Shown here: positions 34,489-43,862 of the stretch, one piece after another
How positions within the stretch are numbered: position 1 is the stretch's first letter
How the letters are laid out: the number at the start of each line of letters is the position of its first letter
From: an uncultured Muribaculaceae bacterium
GTDB lineage: Bacteria; Bacteroidota; Bacteroidia; Bacteroidales; Muribaculaceae
Assembly (NCBI GenBank): GCA_958439725.1
Contig: CAUBWJ010000002.1
Span: forward strand, 1 to 64,000
DNA: 64,000 nucleotides
Direction: 5' to 3'
Translations under genes and position numbers: made by a program
The notes under the pieces: generated by a model
The model's database searches: none
Seen by the model: only the letters and a program-made list of their open reading frames with translations
Told to the model about the DNA's origin: nothing

Positions 34489-34555
34489 CGGCCAAGATGG
34501 CCGAAGAGTGTATTGGGACTATTTGGCAGGCATTTGGCAGGGATAAGGATATAGC

Positions 34556-35107
34556 TTATCGCCTGCGGTAGATAATTGCCGACTCGGTAATTACGATATC
34601 CACCGGCACATCAAACGGGTCAGCCTCCATCTCGTCGATAAGCTGAAAATCGTAGGCCACTCCCACTTTCAGGGCCCGTGTGCGCGAGAGCAATCTGTCA
34701 TAGTATCCCTTGCCTCGGCCCACGCGATTGCATTTCCGGTCGTAAGCTACAGCCGGTACCACCACCATTTCCATTTCGGAGGCGTCGGCCAGCTCATCCC
34801 CCTCCGGTTCCTCGATTCGGAATGCTCCGGAACGAAGGCGTGTGCGGTCGTAGGGCAGAATCTCCAGGTCTATACCGTTGACCCTCGGAAGGAAAAAACG
34901 TTTCTTGCCACTCCATTTGTTAAGGAATTCCCGGGTGGAAAGTTCGTCGGGCAGGGAATTGTACATCAATATCCTGTCGCTCATCAGAAAGGCGGCAAGC
35001 TGTTCAAGCCGGTCGAATACGCTTCGGGCTGCTTTCTGACGTTCATCATCATCAAGCAGACTCTTGCGTGCGCGCATTCTCAGTCGGATATCATTCTTGT
35101 TCATCAT
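34556..35107 (-). CDS. 5-formyltetrahydrofolate cyclo-ligase
   Basis: A 183-aa enzyme that converts 5-formyl-THF to 5,10-methenyl-THF with ATP. It has the N-terminal R-x-x-x-R-K-S-L helix, the central PRVNGIDLEIL and the family signature NRVGRGKGYYDRLLS. The start codon overlaps the stop of the S41 protease gene (4 bp), so it is the last gene of a dCMP deaminase-protease-ligase unit. Confidence 0.92.
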   Translation of the reverse strand: MMNKNDIRLRMRARKSLLDDDERQKAARSVFDRLEQLAAFLMSDRILMYNSLPDELSTREFLNKWSGKKRFFLPRVNGIDLEILPYDRTRLRSGAFRIEEPEGDELADASEMEMVVVPAVAYDRKCNRVGRGKGYYDRLLSRTRALKVGVAYDFQLIDEMEADPFDVPVDIVITESAIIYRRR

Positions 35108-36747
35108 CGGACAGTTATAGTGTCAGACGCTTGCTTGTTGAGGGTTGGTTCGCCGTTTTTAAGCTCCTCAAGCGCACGCTCCACAGCCTTGTCCTGACGG
35201 TTTATGACTTCATAGAAGGCCGACGTGCCAAGGACATCGCGTGCTATCAGCGCCTTTAACTGACTAACAATTAAGTCGCGGGAAAGGTTTATATAATACC
35301 AGCGCGGAGCTATTCCGCCTTCTTTCTTTGCAAATGCCACGAAATCTGACAGCAGTTGGTCGTCATTCGGTAACAGGCTTTCAACCTCATCCACAGTGGT
35401 GGCTTCCGACAGTTGGCCACGGTTGATATCGGCAAATCTGAATGCGAACCGCTGAAGCATTCCGGCGTTCAACACATTGATATAATATGATGAAATACCG
35501 CTGGTGTCGTTAGGCACAAAGATATCGGGCATGATGCCGCCACCTCCGTAAACTTCGCGGCCGCCCGCAGTGTGGTAGACCACGGATTTGTCGATGTGAG
35601 CACTGTCGGCGCTGAAACCTTCGCCATGGCTGTAGCGTTCGGCTATTTCCATTCCATAGCTGTCGATGTTTCCGGGAGTATATGTTTTCTGAATGCATCT
35701 GCCTGAGGGAGTATAATAACGGGCGGTGGTGAGACGCAGAGCGCTGCTGTCGGGAAGAGAAATCTGCTTCTGGACAAGACCCTTGCCGAATGAGCGGCGT
35801 CCTAATATCGTTCCCCGGTCATTATCCTGCATGGCCCCGGCGAAGATTTCGCTTGCGCTTGCAGAGTATTCATCAATCAGAACGGCCACTCTTGAATCGG
35901 CAAAAGCGCCGTTGCCGTCGCTGAAAGCCATGCTTTCGGCTCTCCCGTCGCGCCCGTGGGTTGACACGATGAGTTTGCCGGCAGGCAGAAATTCGTTTGC
36001 CATAAGTATGGCGATTTCCATGTAGCCACCGGTGTTTCCGCGAAGGTCTATCACGTAATCTTGGGCACCACGGCTGCGCAGGTCAACCAGAGCGTTCAGG
36101 AACTCTTCGAAAGTGGTGCGACCGAATTTGCTGACGCGTATGAAGCCGGTAGTGGGGTTGAGCATATAACTTGATTCAACGCTTGCCACGGGAATGTCGC
36201 CGCGTGTCACTTCAAATTCAAGCATCTTTGGGCTTGTGGCACGGAGGACGCCGAGTTTTACTTTCGTGTCCCGCGGTCCTCTGAGGCGCGAAATGATATT
36301 GTTGTCGGTCCATTCCTTGGTGTTGACAACTGTGTCGTTGATTTCCACTATTCTGTCGCCTGCCATGATGCCCACTTTTTCCGACGGGCCTCCGGATATT
36401 ACCTCTACCACGGTTATGGTGTCGTTGAGGGTGTTGAACTGAATGCCGATACCGCAGAACGACCCGTCAAGCTCCTCGTTTACGCTCTGAAGTTCGCTGG
36501 CCGGTATATAGGCTGAATGAGGGTCAAGTTTGGAAAGAATATCGGGAATGGTTTTCTCAATCAGGCTGTCGGTGCTGACTTGATCCACATATTCATTTTC
36601 AATATAGTGGAGTACTGTTCCAAGTTTATTCTGTCCCTCCGATATGTCTATGCTGAAAAATTTGGCACCCAAAAGAATGCCGCCTGCAAAAGCCACGGCA
36701 ACAATGAGTGGAATCCATACTGATGTTTTTTTGAAATCTATGTTCAT
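35104..36747 (-). CDS. S41 family C-terminal processing peptidase
   Basis: A 547-aa exported protease anchored by an N-terminal membrane segment (about 10-30). An N-terminal helical part (IENEYVDQVSTDSLIE) leads to a PDZ domain (about 90-165; GIGIQFNTLNDTITVVEVISGGPSEKVGIMAGD region) and the S41 catalytic core with the serine in EYSASASEIFAGA and lysine in RRSFGKGLVQ. The C-terminus of about 150 residues is of the Bacteroidetes CtpA type. It trims periplasmic or lipoprotein substrates. It overlaps the folate ligase gene by 4 bp. Confidence 0.92.
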   Translation of the reverse strand: MNIDFKKTSVWIPLIVAVAFAGGILLGAKFFSIDISEGQNKLGTVLHYIENEYVDQVSTDSLIEKTIPDILSKLDPHSAYIPASELQSVNEELDGSFCGIGIQFNTLNDTITVVEVISGGPSEKVGIMAGDRIVEINDTVVNTKEWTDNNIISRLRGPRDTKVKLGVLRATSPKMLEFEVTRGDIPVASVESSYMLNPTTGFIRVSKFGRTTFEEFLNALVDLRSRGAQDYVIDLRGNTGGYMEIAILMANEFLPAGKLIVSTHGRDGRAESMAFSDGNGAFADSRVAVLIDEYSASASEIFAGAMQDNDRGTILGRRSFGKGLVQKQISLPDSSALRLTTARYYTPSGRCIQKTYTPGNIDSYGMEIAERYSHGEGFSADSAHIDKSVVYHTAGGREVYGGGGIMPDIFVPNDTSGISSYYINVLNAGMLQRFAFRFADINRGQLSEATTVDEVESLLPNDDQLLSDFVAFAKKEGGIAPRWYYINLSRDLIVSQLKALIARDVLGTSAFYEVINRQDKAVERALEELKNGEPTLNKQASDTITVR

Positions 36748-36825
36748 CGTGCTGATGATGGATGGTGTGAAGAAAAGTGCAAAATAGCGTATGTAGGTAT
36801 AAATATCGCCTGCGGCAGAACAGCC

Positions 36826-37257
36826 TTAATCCAAGTCAGGGATATGTACTGTTTCCACTCCGGCCCGCCTCAGAAGTTCAAGCCCGTCGGTTATCCGGTA
36901 TAAATCACGATATACCACCCTTATTATTCCGGCCTGGATGATGAGTTTGGAACATTCCATGCAGGGAGAAGCGGTCACATAGAGGGTGGAGCCGGCAGAA
37001 GAGTTGTTGCTGCGCGCCACTTTTGTAATAGCGTTTGCCTCGGCGTGCAGCACGTAAGGTTTGGTGATGCCGTTTTCATCCTCGCAAATGTTTTCAAAAC
37101 CTGCGGGAGTACCGTTGAAACCGTCTGATATAATCATTTGGTCTTTAACCAGCAGCGCTCCCACGCGCCGGCGTGTGCAGTAAGAGTTTTCGGCCCATAT
37201 TGAGGCCATGCGCAGATAGCGCTTATCAAGAATAAGGTGTTTGTCTGTCTGTTCCAT
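36826..37257 (-). CDS. Deoxycytidylate (dCMP) deaminase family protein
   Basis: A 143-aa zinc enzyme of the cytidine deaminase fold. Zinc and catalytic residues are His71 and Glu73 (HAEANAI) and Cys99 and Cys102 (SPCMECSKL). The fold and size match ComEB-type dCMP deaminases, which supply dUMP for thymidylate synthesis. The S41 gene follows after 78 bp in the same direction. Confidence 0.93.
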   Translation of the reverse strand: MEQTDKHLILDKRYLRMASIWAENSYCTRRRVGALLVKDQMIISDGFNGTPAGFENICEDENGITKPYVLHAEANAITKVARSNNSSAGSTLYVTASPCMECSKLIIQAGIIRVVYRDLYRITDGLELLRRAGVETVHIPDLD

Positions 37258-37316
37258 TATCTATGGCATTTTTCTGCCCGAAAATGTATCGCGATGCAAT
37301 GACTTGTTTATTTCTG

Positions 37317-37324
37317 CAAAGGTA
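37317..37324 (-). promoter_or_regulatory. -7 box of the dCMP deaminase unit
   Basis: TACCTTTG on the minus strand, 59 nt before ATG 37257. No -33 box is evident. Confidence 0.45.
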
Positions 37325-37560
37325 CTTATTATTTTCTTTTCTCTCATTCTTTCATATGATTATTGTGGAAAGAACCTTGCCTTAAGAAATAGGATTTTTG
37401 GTATGACGGAAGTGGAGGATGCCTTGCGCTTATGTTAAAATCGATATGAAAAAGTTTGAAAATAGCTAAAGAACCTCAAACTCAGCTAAAAACCGAAACA
37501 ATTGCTTTTCAAGGGAGGTTTTCAGAGTATAAAAGGTCTCAGACATATTTCAAATACACA

Positions 37561-38088
37561 ATGACTATGGTAAACAACAAATTCCAGGCGCGTATTGTCG
37601 CATTGCAGACGAATCTTCTGAATTTTGCCTATATACTCACTTCAAACCGCGACGATGCCTATGATCTGCTTCAGGACACTACGCTCAAAGCCCTCGATAA
37701 TGAAGAAAAGTACTCTGAAAACACCAATTTCAAAGGATGGGTTTTCACTATAATGCGTAATATTTTCATTAACAATTATCGGCGTACCATCAGGAGCGCA
37801 ACGATGCTTGACGGGACGGACGACCTTTATTTTCTGAATCTTCCCCAGGAATCCGGACTTGCTTCGCCTGAAAACTCCTATGCAGTAAGTGAGATTAATG
37901 ATGTTATAAGTAGTTTCGATGATGGATACAGAATTCCGTTTTCAATGCATCTGTCGGGTTATAAGTATGCGGAGATTGCACGGCAAATGAATCTGCCCGT
38001 CGGAACCGTAAAGAGCCGAATATATTATGCACGAAAACGACTTAGGGTTTTGCTGAAGGATTATGAATCAGGATCGCACGAAGAGTAG
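37561..38088 (+). CDS. ECF-type RNA polymerase sigma factor
   Basis: A 175-aa sigma-70-family protein with region 2 (ILTSNRDDAYDLLQDTTLKALDNEEKY... GWVFTIMRNIFINNYRR) and region 4 (FDDGYRIPFSMHLSGYKYAEIARQMNLPVGTVKSRIYYARKRLR). No anti-sigma gene is adjacent. The frame is open upstream only through a TTG at 37456; ATG 37561, directly before region 2, fits the family. The 3' end overlaps rmuC, on the other strand, by 28 bp. The intergenic 37325-37560 holds no clear promoter box. Confidence 0.93.
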   Translation: MTMVNNKFQARIVALQTNLLNFAYILTSNRDDAYDLLQDTTLKALDNEEKYSENTNFKGWVFTIMRNIFINNYRRTIRSATMLDGTDDLYFLNLPQESGLASPENSYAVSEINDVISSFDDGYRIPFSMHLSGYKYAEIARQMNLPVGTVKSRIYYARKRLRVLLKDYESGSHEE

Positions 38089-39395
38089 AGGTCCGTTTCT
38101 TCTGACTGATGCGTGGGAAGCTGGCTTTCCTCGCTGTTGATTTTCAGCTGTTTTTTTGTTTTGGCGCCAAGTTCGCGGAGCTCCTGGGCTCGGCCCACAA
38201 GATTTCCCCGTCCGCGGTTCAGTTTGCCTATGGCTGAGTCACACGTCTTTTGTGCCGAGGAGATAGAATTTGCCACCCGGGCAAGATCCTCCGTGAGTCC
38301 AACGAATTTGTCGTACATCGCACCGGCCTTTTCTGCTATTTCGAGAGCATTGCGCGTCTGGCGGTCCTGATTCCAGATTTGTGCCACGAGGCGCAGCAAT
38401 CCAATGAGCTGGGTGGGGGAGACAACGATTACATGCCGGTCGAAAGCTTTCTGCCATAAGCCTGGATCAAATGTCATGGCTGTGGAATAGGCGGCCTCAT
38501 TGGGTATGAACATCACAGTGAAGTCGAGCTTGTCTGTTCCCACGTAATCATGGTAGTTTTTTGCCGCAAGCTCCGCGATGTGTTTATTCACGGAGTCAAG
38601 ATGGGCTTTGGCGGCTATTTTACGGGCGTTCTCGTCGTCAGTGTTCATATAGTCAACAAAGGCGGTGAGGGATACCTTTGAATCGATTACCATCACTCGG
38701 CCTTCGGGGTAGTTTATCACCACATCCGGCCGTAACGCTCTGCCGCTTTCGTCACGCAGGGCGTTGCCGTTTTCATCTTCGGTCTGCTGCACTGTGAATT
38801 CTTCTCCTTTCCTCAGTCCGGATCTTTCAAGAATGGTCTCCAGCACCATTTCACCCCAGGCGCCCTGAGTTCTTGTGTTTCCGCGAAGGGCTGAAGAAAG
38901 TTCTCTTGCCTCCTTTCCTATGGTGTTGTTCACATCTATAAGCTCTTTGATGCGTTGCTGGAGAGAGAATCTTTCGCGGGCTTCGCTGGAATAGGTTTCG
39001 GACACCTGACGCTTAAAGCCCTCTATCTGTTCGCGAAGAGGATTTATGAGCAGCCCCAGACGCTGCGTGTTCTCGTCGCGCAGGGTTTCAGTGCTCTGTT
39101 TCAGAATTTCATTTGCCATCAATCGGAAGTTCTTTTCTGACCGCTCGGAGAGCTCGCGGGTTATCTGCATCTTCAGCTCGCTCTCTTTGCGCAATGCGGC
39201 ATATTCCACCTCATGTCGGGCCTCAAGTTCACGTAAGCGCGACTCGGCAATCAGCTGGGCATGGATGGCATCTTCTTTTTCCGATTGGAGTATTCTTTCC
39301 CTTTTCTTTGTTTCGTTCAGATTGTGCAACTGGATGATCAGGACTATCCCCATCACGACGCAGACAATCAGGGTTGTTATTGTTATTCCGGTCAT
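38061..39395 (-). CDS. rmuC: DNA recombination protein RmuC homologue
   Basis: A 444-aa protein with an N-terminal membrane segment (TLIVCVVMGIVLIIQL), a long coiled coil (about residues 28-180) and the RmuC nuclease-like core (NTRTQGAWGEMVLETILERSGL, VINYPEGRVMVIDSKVSLTAF, FIPNEAAYSTAM). RmuC proteins limit inversions and rearrangements in E. coli. The C-terminal tail is polar. Convergent with, and overlapping, the sigma factor gene. Confidence 0.93.
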   Translation of the reverse strand: MTGITITTLIVCVVMGIVLIIQLHNLNETKKRERILQSEKEDAIHAQLIAESRLRELEARHEVEYAALRKESELKMQITRELSERSEKNFRLMANEILKQSTETLRDENTQRLGLLINPLREQIEGFKRQVSETYSSEARERFSLQQRIKELIDVNNTIGKEARELSSALRGNTRTQGAWGEMVLETILERSGLRKGEEFTVQQTEDENGNALRDESGRALRPDVVINYPEGRVMVIDSKVSLTAFVDYMNTDDENARKIAAKAHLDSVNKHIAELAAKNYHDYVGTDKLDFTVMFIPNEAAYSTAMTFDPGLWQKAFDRHVIVVSPTQLIGLLRLVAQIWNQDRQTRNALEIAEKAGAMYDKFVGLTEDLARVANSISSAQKTCDSAIGKLNRGRGNLVGRAQELRELGAKTKKQLKINSEESQLPTHQSEETDLYSSCDPDS

Positions 39396-39473
39396 TATAT
39401 TATTTTGAATAAGTGTGTCAAGGATAATGAAGGTTTGGTTGCAAAAATACGAAAGTTTGGGTATTTTTACGCT

Positions 39474-39890
39474 ATGAAAACTTCAAGAAAACTATTGGCT
39501 TTGTTTGCCGCTTCGTTTCTCTCAATCGGAGGAATTGGTGCATGCGGCGGTTCTGAGAAAACTTTTAAGATAGTTGACGCTCTGGAATTTGCTGAGGGCG
39601 TAAAGAGTGTTGATCCGGTGGTGGTCGATGTCCGGACTCCTGAGGAGTATGCGGAAGGACACCTTTTCGGGGCGCTCAATATCGATTTCAAGTCGGAAGG
39701 ATTCCTTTCGTCCGCTGAGAGCGCGCTCTCAGCGGACAGGCCGGTGTATGTCTATTGCCGAAGTGGTCGGAGATCAGCGGCTGCCGCTTCTCAGCTTGCC
39801 GAAAAAGGTTATTCTGTGGTGAATCTCGAGGGAGGAATAATCGACTGGGAGAAAAGGGGCTTTCCTGTGACGACGGAAACGGAGAACTGA
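39474..39890 (+). CDS. Rhodanese-domain lipoprotein
   Basis: A 138-aa exported protein. The signal peptide ends in a lipobox-like IGAC (about residues 21-24), followed by a single rhodanese domain with the active-site loop YCRSGRRS (Cys about 97). It could move sulfane sulfur or act in redox chemistry in the periplasm. The frame is open upstream to 39261, but ATG 39474 gives the signal peptide. Confidence 0.88.
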   Translation: MKTSRKLLALFAASFLSIGGIGACGGSEKTFKIVDALEFAEGVKSVDPVVVDVRTPEEYAEGHLFGALNIDFKSEGFLSSAESALSADRPVYVYCRSGRRSAAAASQLAEKGYSVVNLEGGIIDWEKRGFPVTTETEN

Positions 39891-39924
39891 CCCTTTTCAG
39901 CATCTTTCGTTTAATGAAAAAAAA

Positions 39925-39961
39925 GGCGGTGCGCCCGATGGTACACCGCCTTGATTTTTTT
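39925..39961. terminator. Two-way terminator between rhodanese and DUF4270 genes
   Basis: GGCGGTG (39925-39931) and CACCGCC (39944-39950) with a 12-nt loop. Eight A precede it (39917-39924) and TTGATTTTTTT follows, so it should stop transcription from both sides. Confidence 0.82.
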
Positions 39962-39971
39962 GTTCAGATGC

Positions 39972-41354
39972 TTACTGGCGTGTAAATACAAGAGTGATTT
40001 TCACTTTATCCAGAAGTACTTTTACCATTGCCGGGCCATCTACGTAAGGATTGATTGCGGTTACTACATTCGACGTCTGTCCGTAAGAATTGGTCTGCTG
40101 CTCGGTTACGAGTGACACTGGGGTCAGTGTGAAAGTATAATCGTCGGCTGAGACATTTTCTTTTTCCAGAAGGTCGAGGATATAGGAACGCATGTCGTTG
40201 AATTTGTATTCAAGCGAGATGAGGTCAAATGTTCCAAGGAACGAGGTGACATCATCGTTGATCTTGTTGTCGGCAAAGAATTCCTGACGTTTGTTTTTAA
40301 GCACCATCAGAACATAGGGGGGCGCTGTTATACCGTAGTCGTTGGTGATATATTCCAGCGGTAGTTCAAATGAGAGGTTGTTGAGCACGGCATTCGGGCC
40401 ACCTTCGTTCCGGAATTTCGACATTATTTCCTGAGCCGGGAATGTGAAATCTATGTCATAGCCGGTAGGGGCAACGAGAAGGTTCTCGCCTGAGTTTATA
40501 CGCTGGGTGAGCTGGTCGCTGAGCTGCAGCTTGATAATATTGTTGGTGAGAATTTCCGGTGTCACGCCCATGATGGTGCGTGCTGAGGATAGTATGGTGT
40601 CGGTGGAGGTGGAGTCAGTCTCTATGGTCGTCTCATATCGGTAATACATATTTATGCGGCTCTCTCCGATGTTTACCACGCGGCCGGAGCCGAAAGAGTT
40701 GGCGATATAGAGACCGGGGAAATACTTTGTGAACGCCTCAGGAGTAGCGAATGTCTCGGGATGGGTGAGGTAACGGTCGAAGATTTCGAGGGCGAAAGAT
40801 TTCGGAAGTTTTGCTTCGATTATTCGGTAAGACATGCTGTTGAGGGAGTCTGAATGAAGCGCGCTCGCGGTATATATGGCTGAGGATGGAGTCCAGCAAT
40901 TTGACGGGTCGTAATATCCCGTAGGGTCGAAATTGCTGTATATGGGAGCCTCAAGCTGTTTGGTCAGGGGATAGATTTTCATGCCCATCGGAACAAGAGA
41001 GTCGCCGGTGAAGTTGCCGTTCTCCATGAAGAACATGAGCTTGATCGAATCGATATAATCTCTTTTGATGCCGGTGGTATCAAAGGTGAGGGCAGGCATG
41101 AACTGAGTTACGATTTCGGAGCTGAACTTTCCGTATTCCTTGGCATCGAGGACACCGAGAAGCTGCTGTATGGTGCGCGACTGAATGTCCTGATTGCGGA
41201 TGGCCCTGCCGGTGAGCTGGAAGGTGGAATCGACCACGATTTTCACCGGGGAAGTGACCAGGGAGGAGCCTATGGTAGTAGACTTGTCGTCATCACAGGC
41301 CGATAATAGTATTGCGCAGCCAAAAGCCGCTGCGAATATGCGGGTAAAATTCAT
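39972..41354 (-). CDS. DUF4270 lipoprotein
   Basis: A 460-aa exported protein with a signal peptide ending in a lipobox (ILLSAC, Cys20), then an acidic DDDK start. The rest matches DUF4270, a Bacteroidetes family: SSLVTSPVKIVVDSTFQLTGRAI near the N-terminus and the long beta-rich body with PTGYDIDFTFPA. It is presumably attached to the outer membrane; function unknown. It begins 9 bp after the starch-synthase-like gene. Confidence 0.9.
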   Translation of the reverse strand: MNFTRIFAAAFGCAILLSACDDDKSTTIGSSLVTSPVKIVVDSTFQLTGRAIRNQDIQSRTIQQLLGVLDAKEYGKFSSEIVTQFMPALTFDTTGIKRDYIDSIKLMFFMENGNFTGDSLVPMGMKIYPLTKQLEAPIYSNFDPTGYYDPSNCWTPSSAIYTASALHSDSLNSMSYRIIEAKLPKSFALEIFDRYLTHPETFATPEAFTKYFPGLYIANSFGSGRVVNIGESRINMYYRYETTIETDSTSTDTILSSARTIMGVTPEILTNNIIKLQLSDQLTQRINSGENLLVAPTGYDIDFTFPAQEIMSKFRNEGGPNAVLNNLSFELPLEYITNDYGITAPPYVLMVLKNKRQEFFADNKINDDVTSFLGTFDLISLEYKFNDMRSYILDLLEKENVSADDYTFTLTPVSLVTEQQTNSYGQTSNVVTAINPYVDGPAMVKVLLDKVKITLVFTRQ

Positions 41355-41363
41355 TGGATTCTT

Positions 41364-42179
41364 TTACTTCAATAATTCAGTGTAAAAATTAGCGTAGGAA
41401 TCAAAAAATCCCTCTTGACCGTTTTCCGAATAACCCAATATCGGCTTTCCTGAAGCTTTGGCATATTCAAGGACTTCCGGCGCGATATTATCGGAGGAGA
41501 GGATGAGGCCGTCGGAAAAATCAATGGCGAGTTTATGGAGATCGTTCACACTTACAGACTCTCCGAGAACTTTCAAGTCTTCTTCAGGTATATCGCACAT
41601 CTTGAGTTTTTCCTTGAATCTCGGATCAAGCGAGCCTTCAAAGCCTTCAGACCGGATAGCATAAATCACTTTGGCACCGCTGAATGTGGGGTCGTCGGAG
41701 TAAAGACGTTTGAGATATAATGGTGCAAGAGCTGAAATCCAGCCTACACAATGTATAATCGAGGGTTCCCAGCGGAGTTTCTTGACGGTTTCGATAGTTC
41801 CTTTCACAAAGAACATGGCGCGCTCGTCGTTATCGGCAGGAGAACTTTCGGTTTCAAGAACCTTCTCGGTGGTGTAATGGAAATAATCGTCGTTGTCAAT
41901 GAAATAAACCTGTGTCCGGGCCGACTGTAGACTTGCTACTTTTATTATCAGAGGATGGTCAGTGTCGTCTATGATGACATTAAGACCCGAAAGGCGGATG
42001 ACTTCATGAAGCTGATTGCGTCGCTCGTTGATGCATCCGTATTTAGGCATAAACGTCCTTACCTCAAATCCTTTTTCCTGCACTCCCTGAGGCAATGCCC
42101 GGCCAAGAGTGGAAAGGTCGGTAGTGGGAACGTAAGGGGTGATTTCCTGAGAAATGAAGAGTACTTTTTTGCGCTCCAT
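41364..42179 (-). CDS. Starch-synthase catalytic-domain (GT5 N-lobe) protein, short form
   Basis: A 271-aa protein equal to the N-terminal domain of glycogen/starch synthase: VLFISQEITPYVPTTDLSTLGRALPQGVQEKGFEVRTFMPKYG, VYFIDNDDYF, IIHCVGWISALAPLYLK. The C-terminal GT1-like lobe that binds ADP-glucose is absent, so synthase activity is doubtful. This short form occurs in Bacteroidetes, often next to DUF4270. The frame is intact and the stop is clean, so it is not a recent truncation. A -7 box lies 39 nt upstream. Confidence 0.85.
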   Translation of the reverse strand: MERKKVLFISQEITPYVPTTDLSTLGRALPQGVQEKGFEVRTFMPKYGCINERRNQLHEVIRLSGLNVIIDDTDHPLIIKVASLQSARTQVYFIDNDDYFHYTTEKVLETESSPADNDERAMFFVKGTIETVKKLRWEPSIIHCVGWISALAPLYLKRLYSDDPTFSGAKVIYAIRSEGFEGSLDPRFKEKLKMCDIPEEDLKVLGESVSVNDLHKLAIDFSDGLILSSDNIAPEVLEYAKASGKPILGYSENGQEGFFDSYANFYTELLK

Positions 42180-42217
42180 CGCAAATGGGTTCTAATTCTG
42201 ATTATTAGTTCAATGTG

Positions 42218-42225
42218 CAAATATA
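42218..42225 (-). promoter_or_regulatory. -7 box of the GT5-DUF4270 unit
   Basis: TATATTTG on the minus strand, 39 nt before ATG 42179. No clear -33 element. Confidence 0.5.
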
Positions 42226-42359
42226 CTAATTTTTCCTGAATCAGCCTCACTGCCTATCTTACAAATTTTGTTAACCCACAGCCGCTGCATTATGGTTGCA
42301 TCCCCTGGAGGGACGTGACATTCGTGGGGAAATCGCCCCTTTTGTTACGATTTAGGTTG

Positions 42360-43841
42360 CTATTTTCGCCAGAATTCTGGTGTGAAAAGAATAAGAACCG
42401 TGAAAAGTTCCAGACGCCCTATCAGCATGAGCAGCGAAAGAATCCATTTGCCTAAATCCGGTACAAGCTCGAAGCTTCCTTCGGATCCTGTCACGCCTAC
42501 TCCGAATCCTATGTTGCTCACGCAGGAAAATGACGAGAAAAAGGCATCCACAAGAGGCAGTCCAACCGCGGTGAGCAGAATTCCGCCGAATGCCATAAGC
42601 ATCACGTAGATGCAAAGGAATGCTATTACCTTAGCAACGACAGGCTGCGGCATCACACGGCCGTTGATATGTACGGAAGTTACTGCCGACGGGTGTATGC
42701 AGCGGTAAAGCTCATTGCCGGTATATTTTATCAGCAGCAGCATTCGGTCTATTTTAGCGCCGCCGCTGGTTGAGCCCGCGCATGAACCGAAGAACATAAG
42801 GATGAAGAGAAGAGAGAGGATGAATGCGCCCCATTCCTCAAAATCGAATACTCCCAGACCGGTAGAGGTGATGGTGGAGATGATATGGAATAATGGCTGG
42901 ATGGTTATGGATGAAAAACCTTTATAATCTCCCGAGAAGATTATGTAAATGTCAAATACCACAAGAAACAGCAGTATGATTATGATATAGGCCCGGAAAA
43001 CGTCGTTTTTCCATAATGCTTTCCAGTTGCCGTGAAAGGCTTTATACATGAGGCCGAAACTTGTTCCTCCGAGAAACATGAATATCATTATCACCACAGA
43101 GATATAATCAGAATGGAAAAAGGCCACGGATTCATCGTGTGGCGCGAATCCTCCGGTGGAAATTGTGGAAAATCCATAGCAGATACTGTCAAACAGATCC
43201 ATCGGGCCGATCCACAACAATGCTATGAGAATTACTGTCAATGCTATATAAATGGTCCATAGGCTTTTGGCCGTCTGGCTTACGCGGGGCCGAAGTTTGT
43301 CGTGGGTTATGCCTGTGACTTCGGCATTAAACATCTGCATTCCTCCGGAATGGTTAAGCATAGGGAGTACGGCAAGCGTGAAAAGTATGATTCCCATGCC
43401 TCCTATCCAGTTCATAAGCCCTCGCCACATTTTTATAGAATGTGAATAAGTGTCGATTGATGAGAATATGGAACAGCCGGTGGTGGTGAAGCCCGACATT
43501 GCCTCAAAAAAAGCGTTGGTAACTGATACCGGCCTGTCGCTCAGCATGAACGGAATCATTCCGAATGCAGAAAAAACAATCCATACGAGAGTGGTGAGCA
43601 GAAATCCTTCATGACGCCCCATTTTTGTATCGCGGGGATGGAGCCCGAAAGTAAGTAGAAGGCCGAAACCGGCTGTGACCACAGCTGTCAGCCCGAAATT
43701 CTTTACGTCCTTCATCTCGTCATAAATCACCCCGGTGACTAACGGCACAAGCATGAAAGCCGCCTCTATCATAAGGAGCCAGCCCATCACCCTGAGAATC
43801 ATCTGGATGTTGATGTGTCTTCTTTTGAATCTTTCTGTCAT
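42360..43841 (-). CDS. trkH: TrkH-family potassium uptake protein
   Basis: A 493-aa membrane channel-like subunit with four pore repeats. Selectivity-filter-like stretches are visible, such as AMSGFTTTGCSIF, FSTISTGGFAPHD, ISTITSTGLGVFD and FSCVSNIGFGVG. It imports potassium with TrkA bound on the cytoplasmic face. It starts 21 bp after trkA and ends the tsaD-cinA-dxs-trkA-trkH unit. Downstream (42226-42359) I see no strong terminator. Confidence 0.95.
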   Translation of the reverse strand: MTERFKRRHINIQMILRVMGWLLMIEAAFMLVPLVTGVIYDEMKDVKNFGLTAVVTAGFGLLLTFGLHPRDTKMGRHEGFLLTTLVWIVFSAFGMIPFMLSDRPVSVTNAFFEAMSGFTTTGCSIFSSIDTYSHSIKMWRGLMNWIGGMGIILFTLAVLPMLNHSGGMQMFNAEVTGITHDKLRPRVSQTAKSLWTIYIALTVILIALLWIGPMDLFDSICYGFSTISTGGFAPHDESVAFFHSDYISVVIMIFMFLGGTSFGLMYKAFHGNWKALWKNDVFRAYIIIILLFLVVFDIYIIFSGDYKGFSSITIQPLFHIISTITSTGLGVFDFEEWGAFILSLLFILMFFGSCAGSTSGGAKIDRMLLLIKYTGNELYRCIHPSAVTSVHINGRVMPQPVVAKVIAFLCIYVMLMAFGGILLTAVGLPLVDAFFSSFSCVSNIGFGVGVTGSEGSFELVPDLGKWILSLLMLIGRLELFTVLILFTPEFWRK

Positions 43842-43862
43842 TCAGGAATTATGTATATTGGT

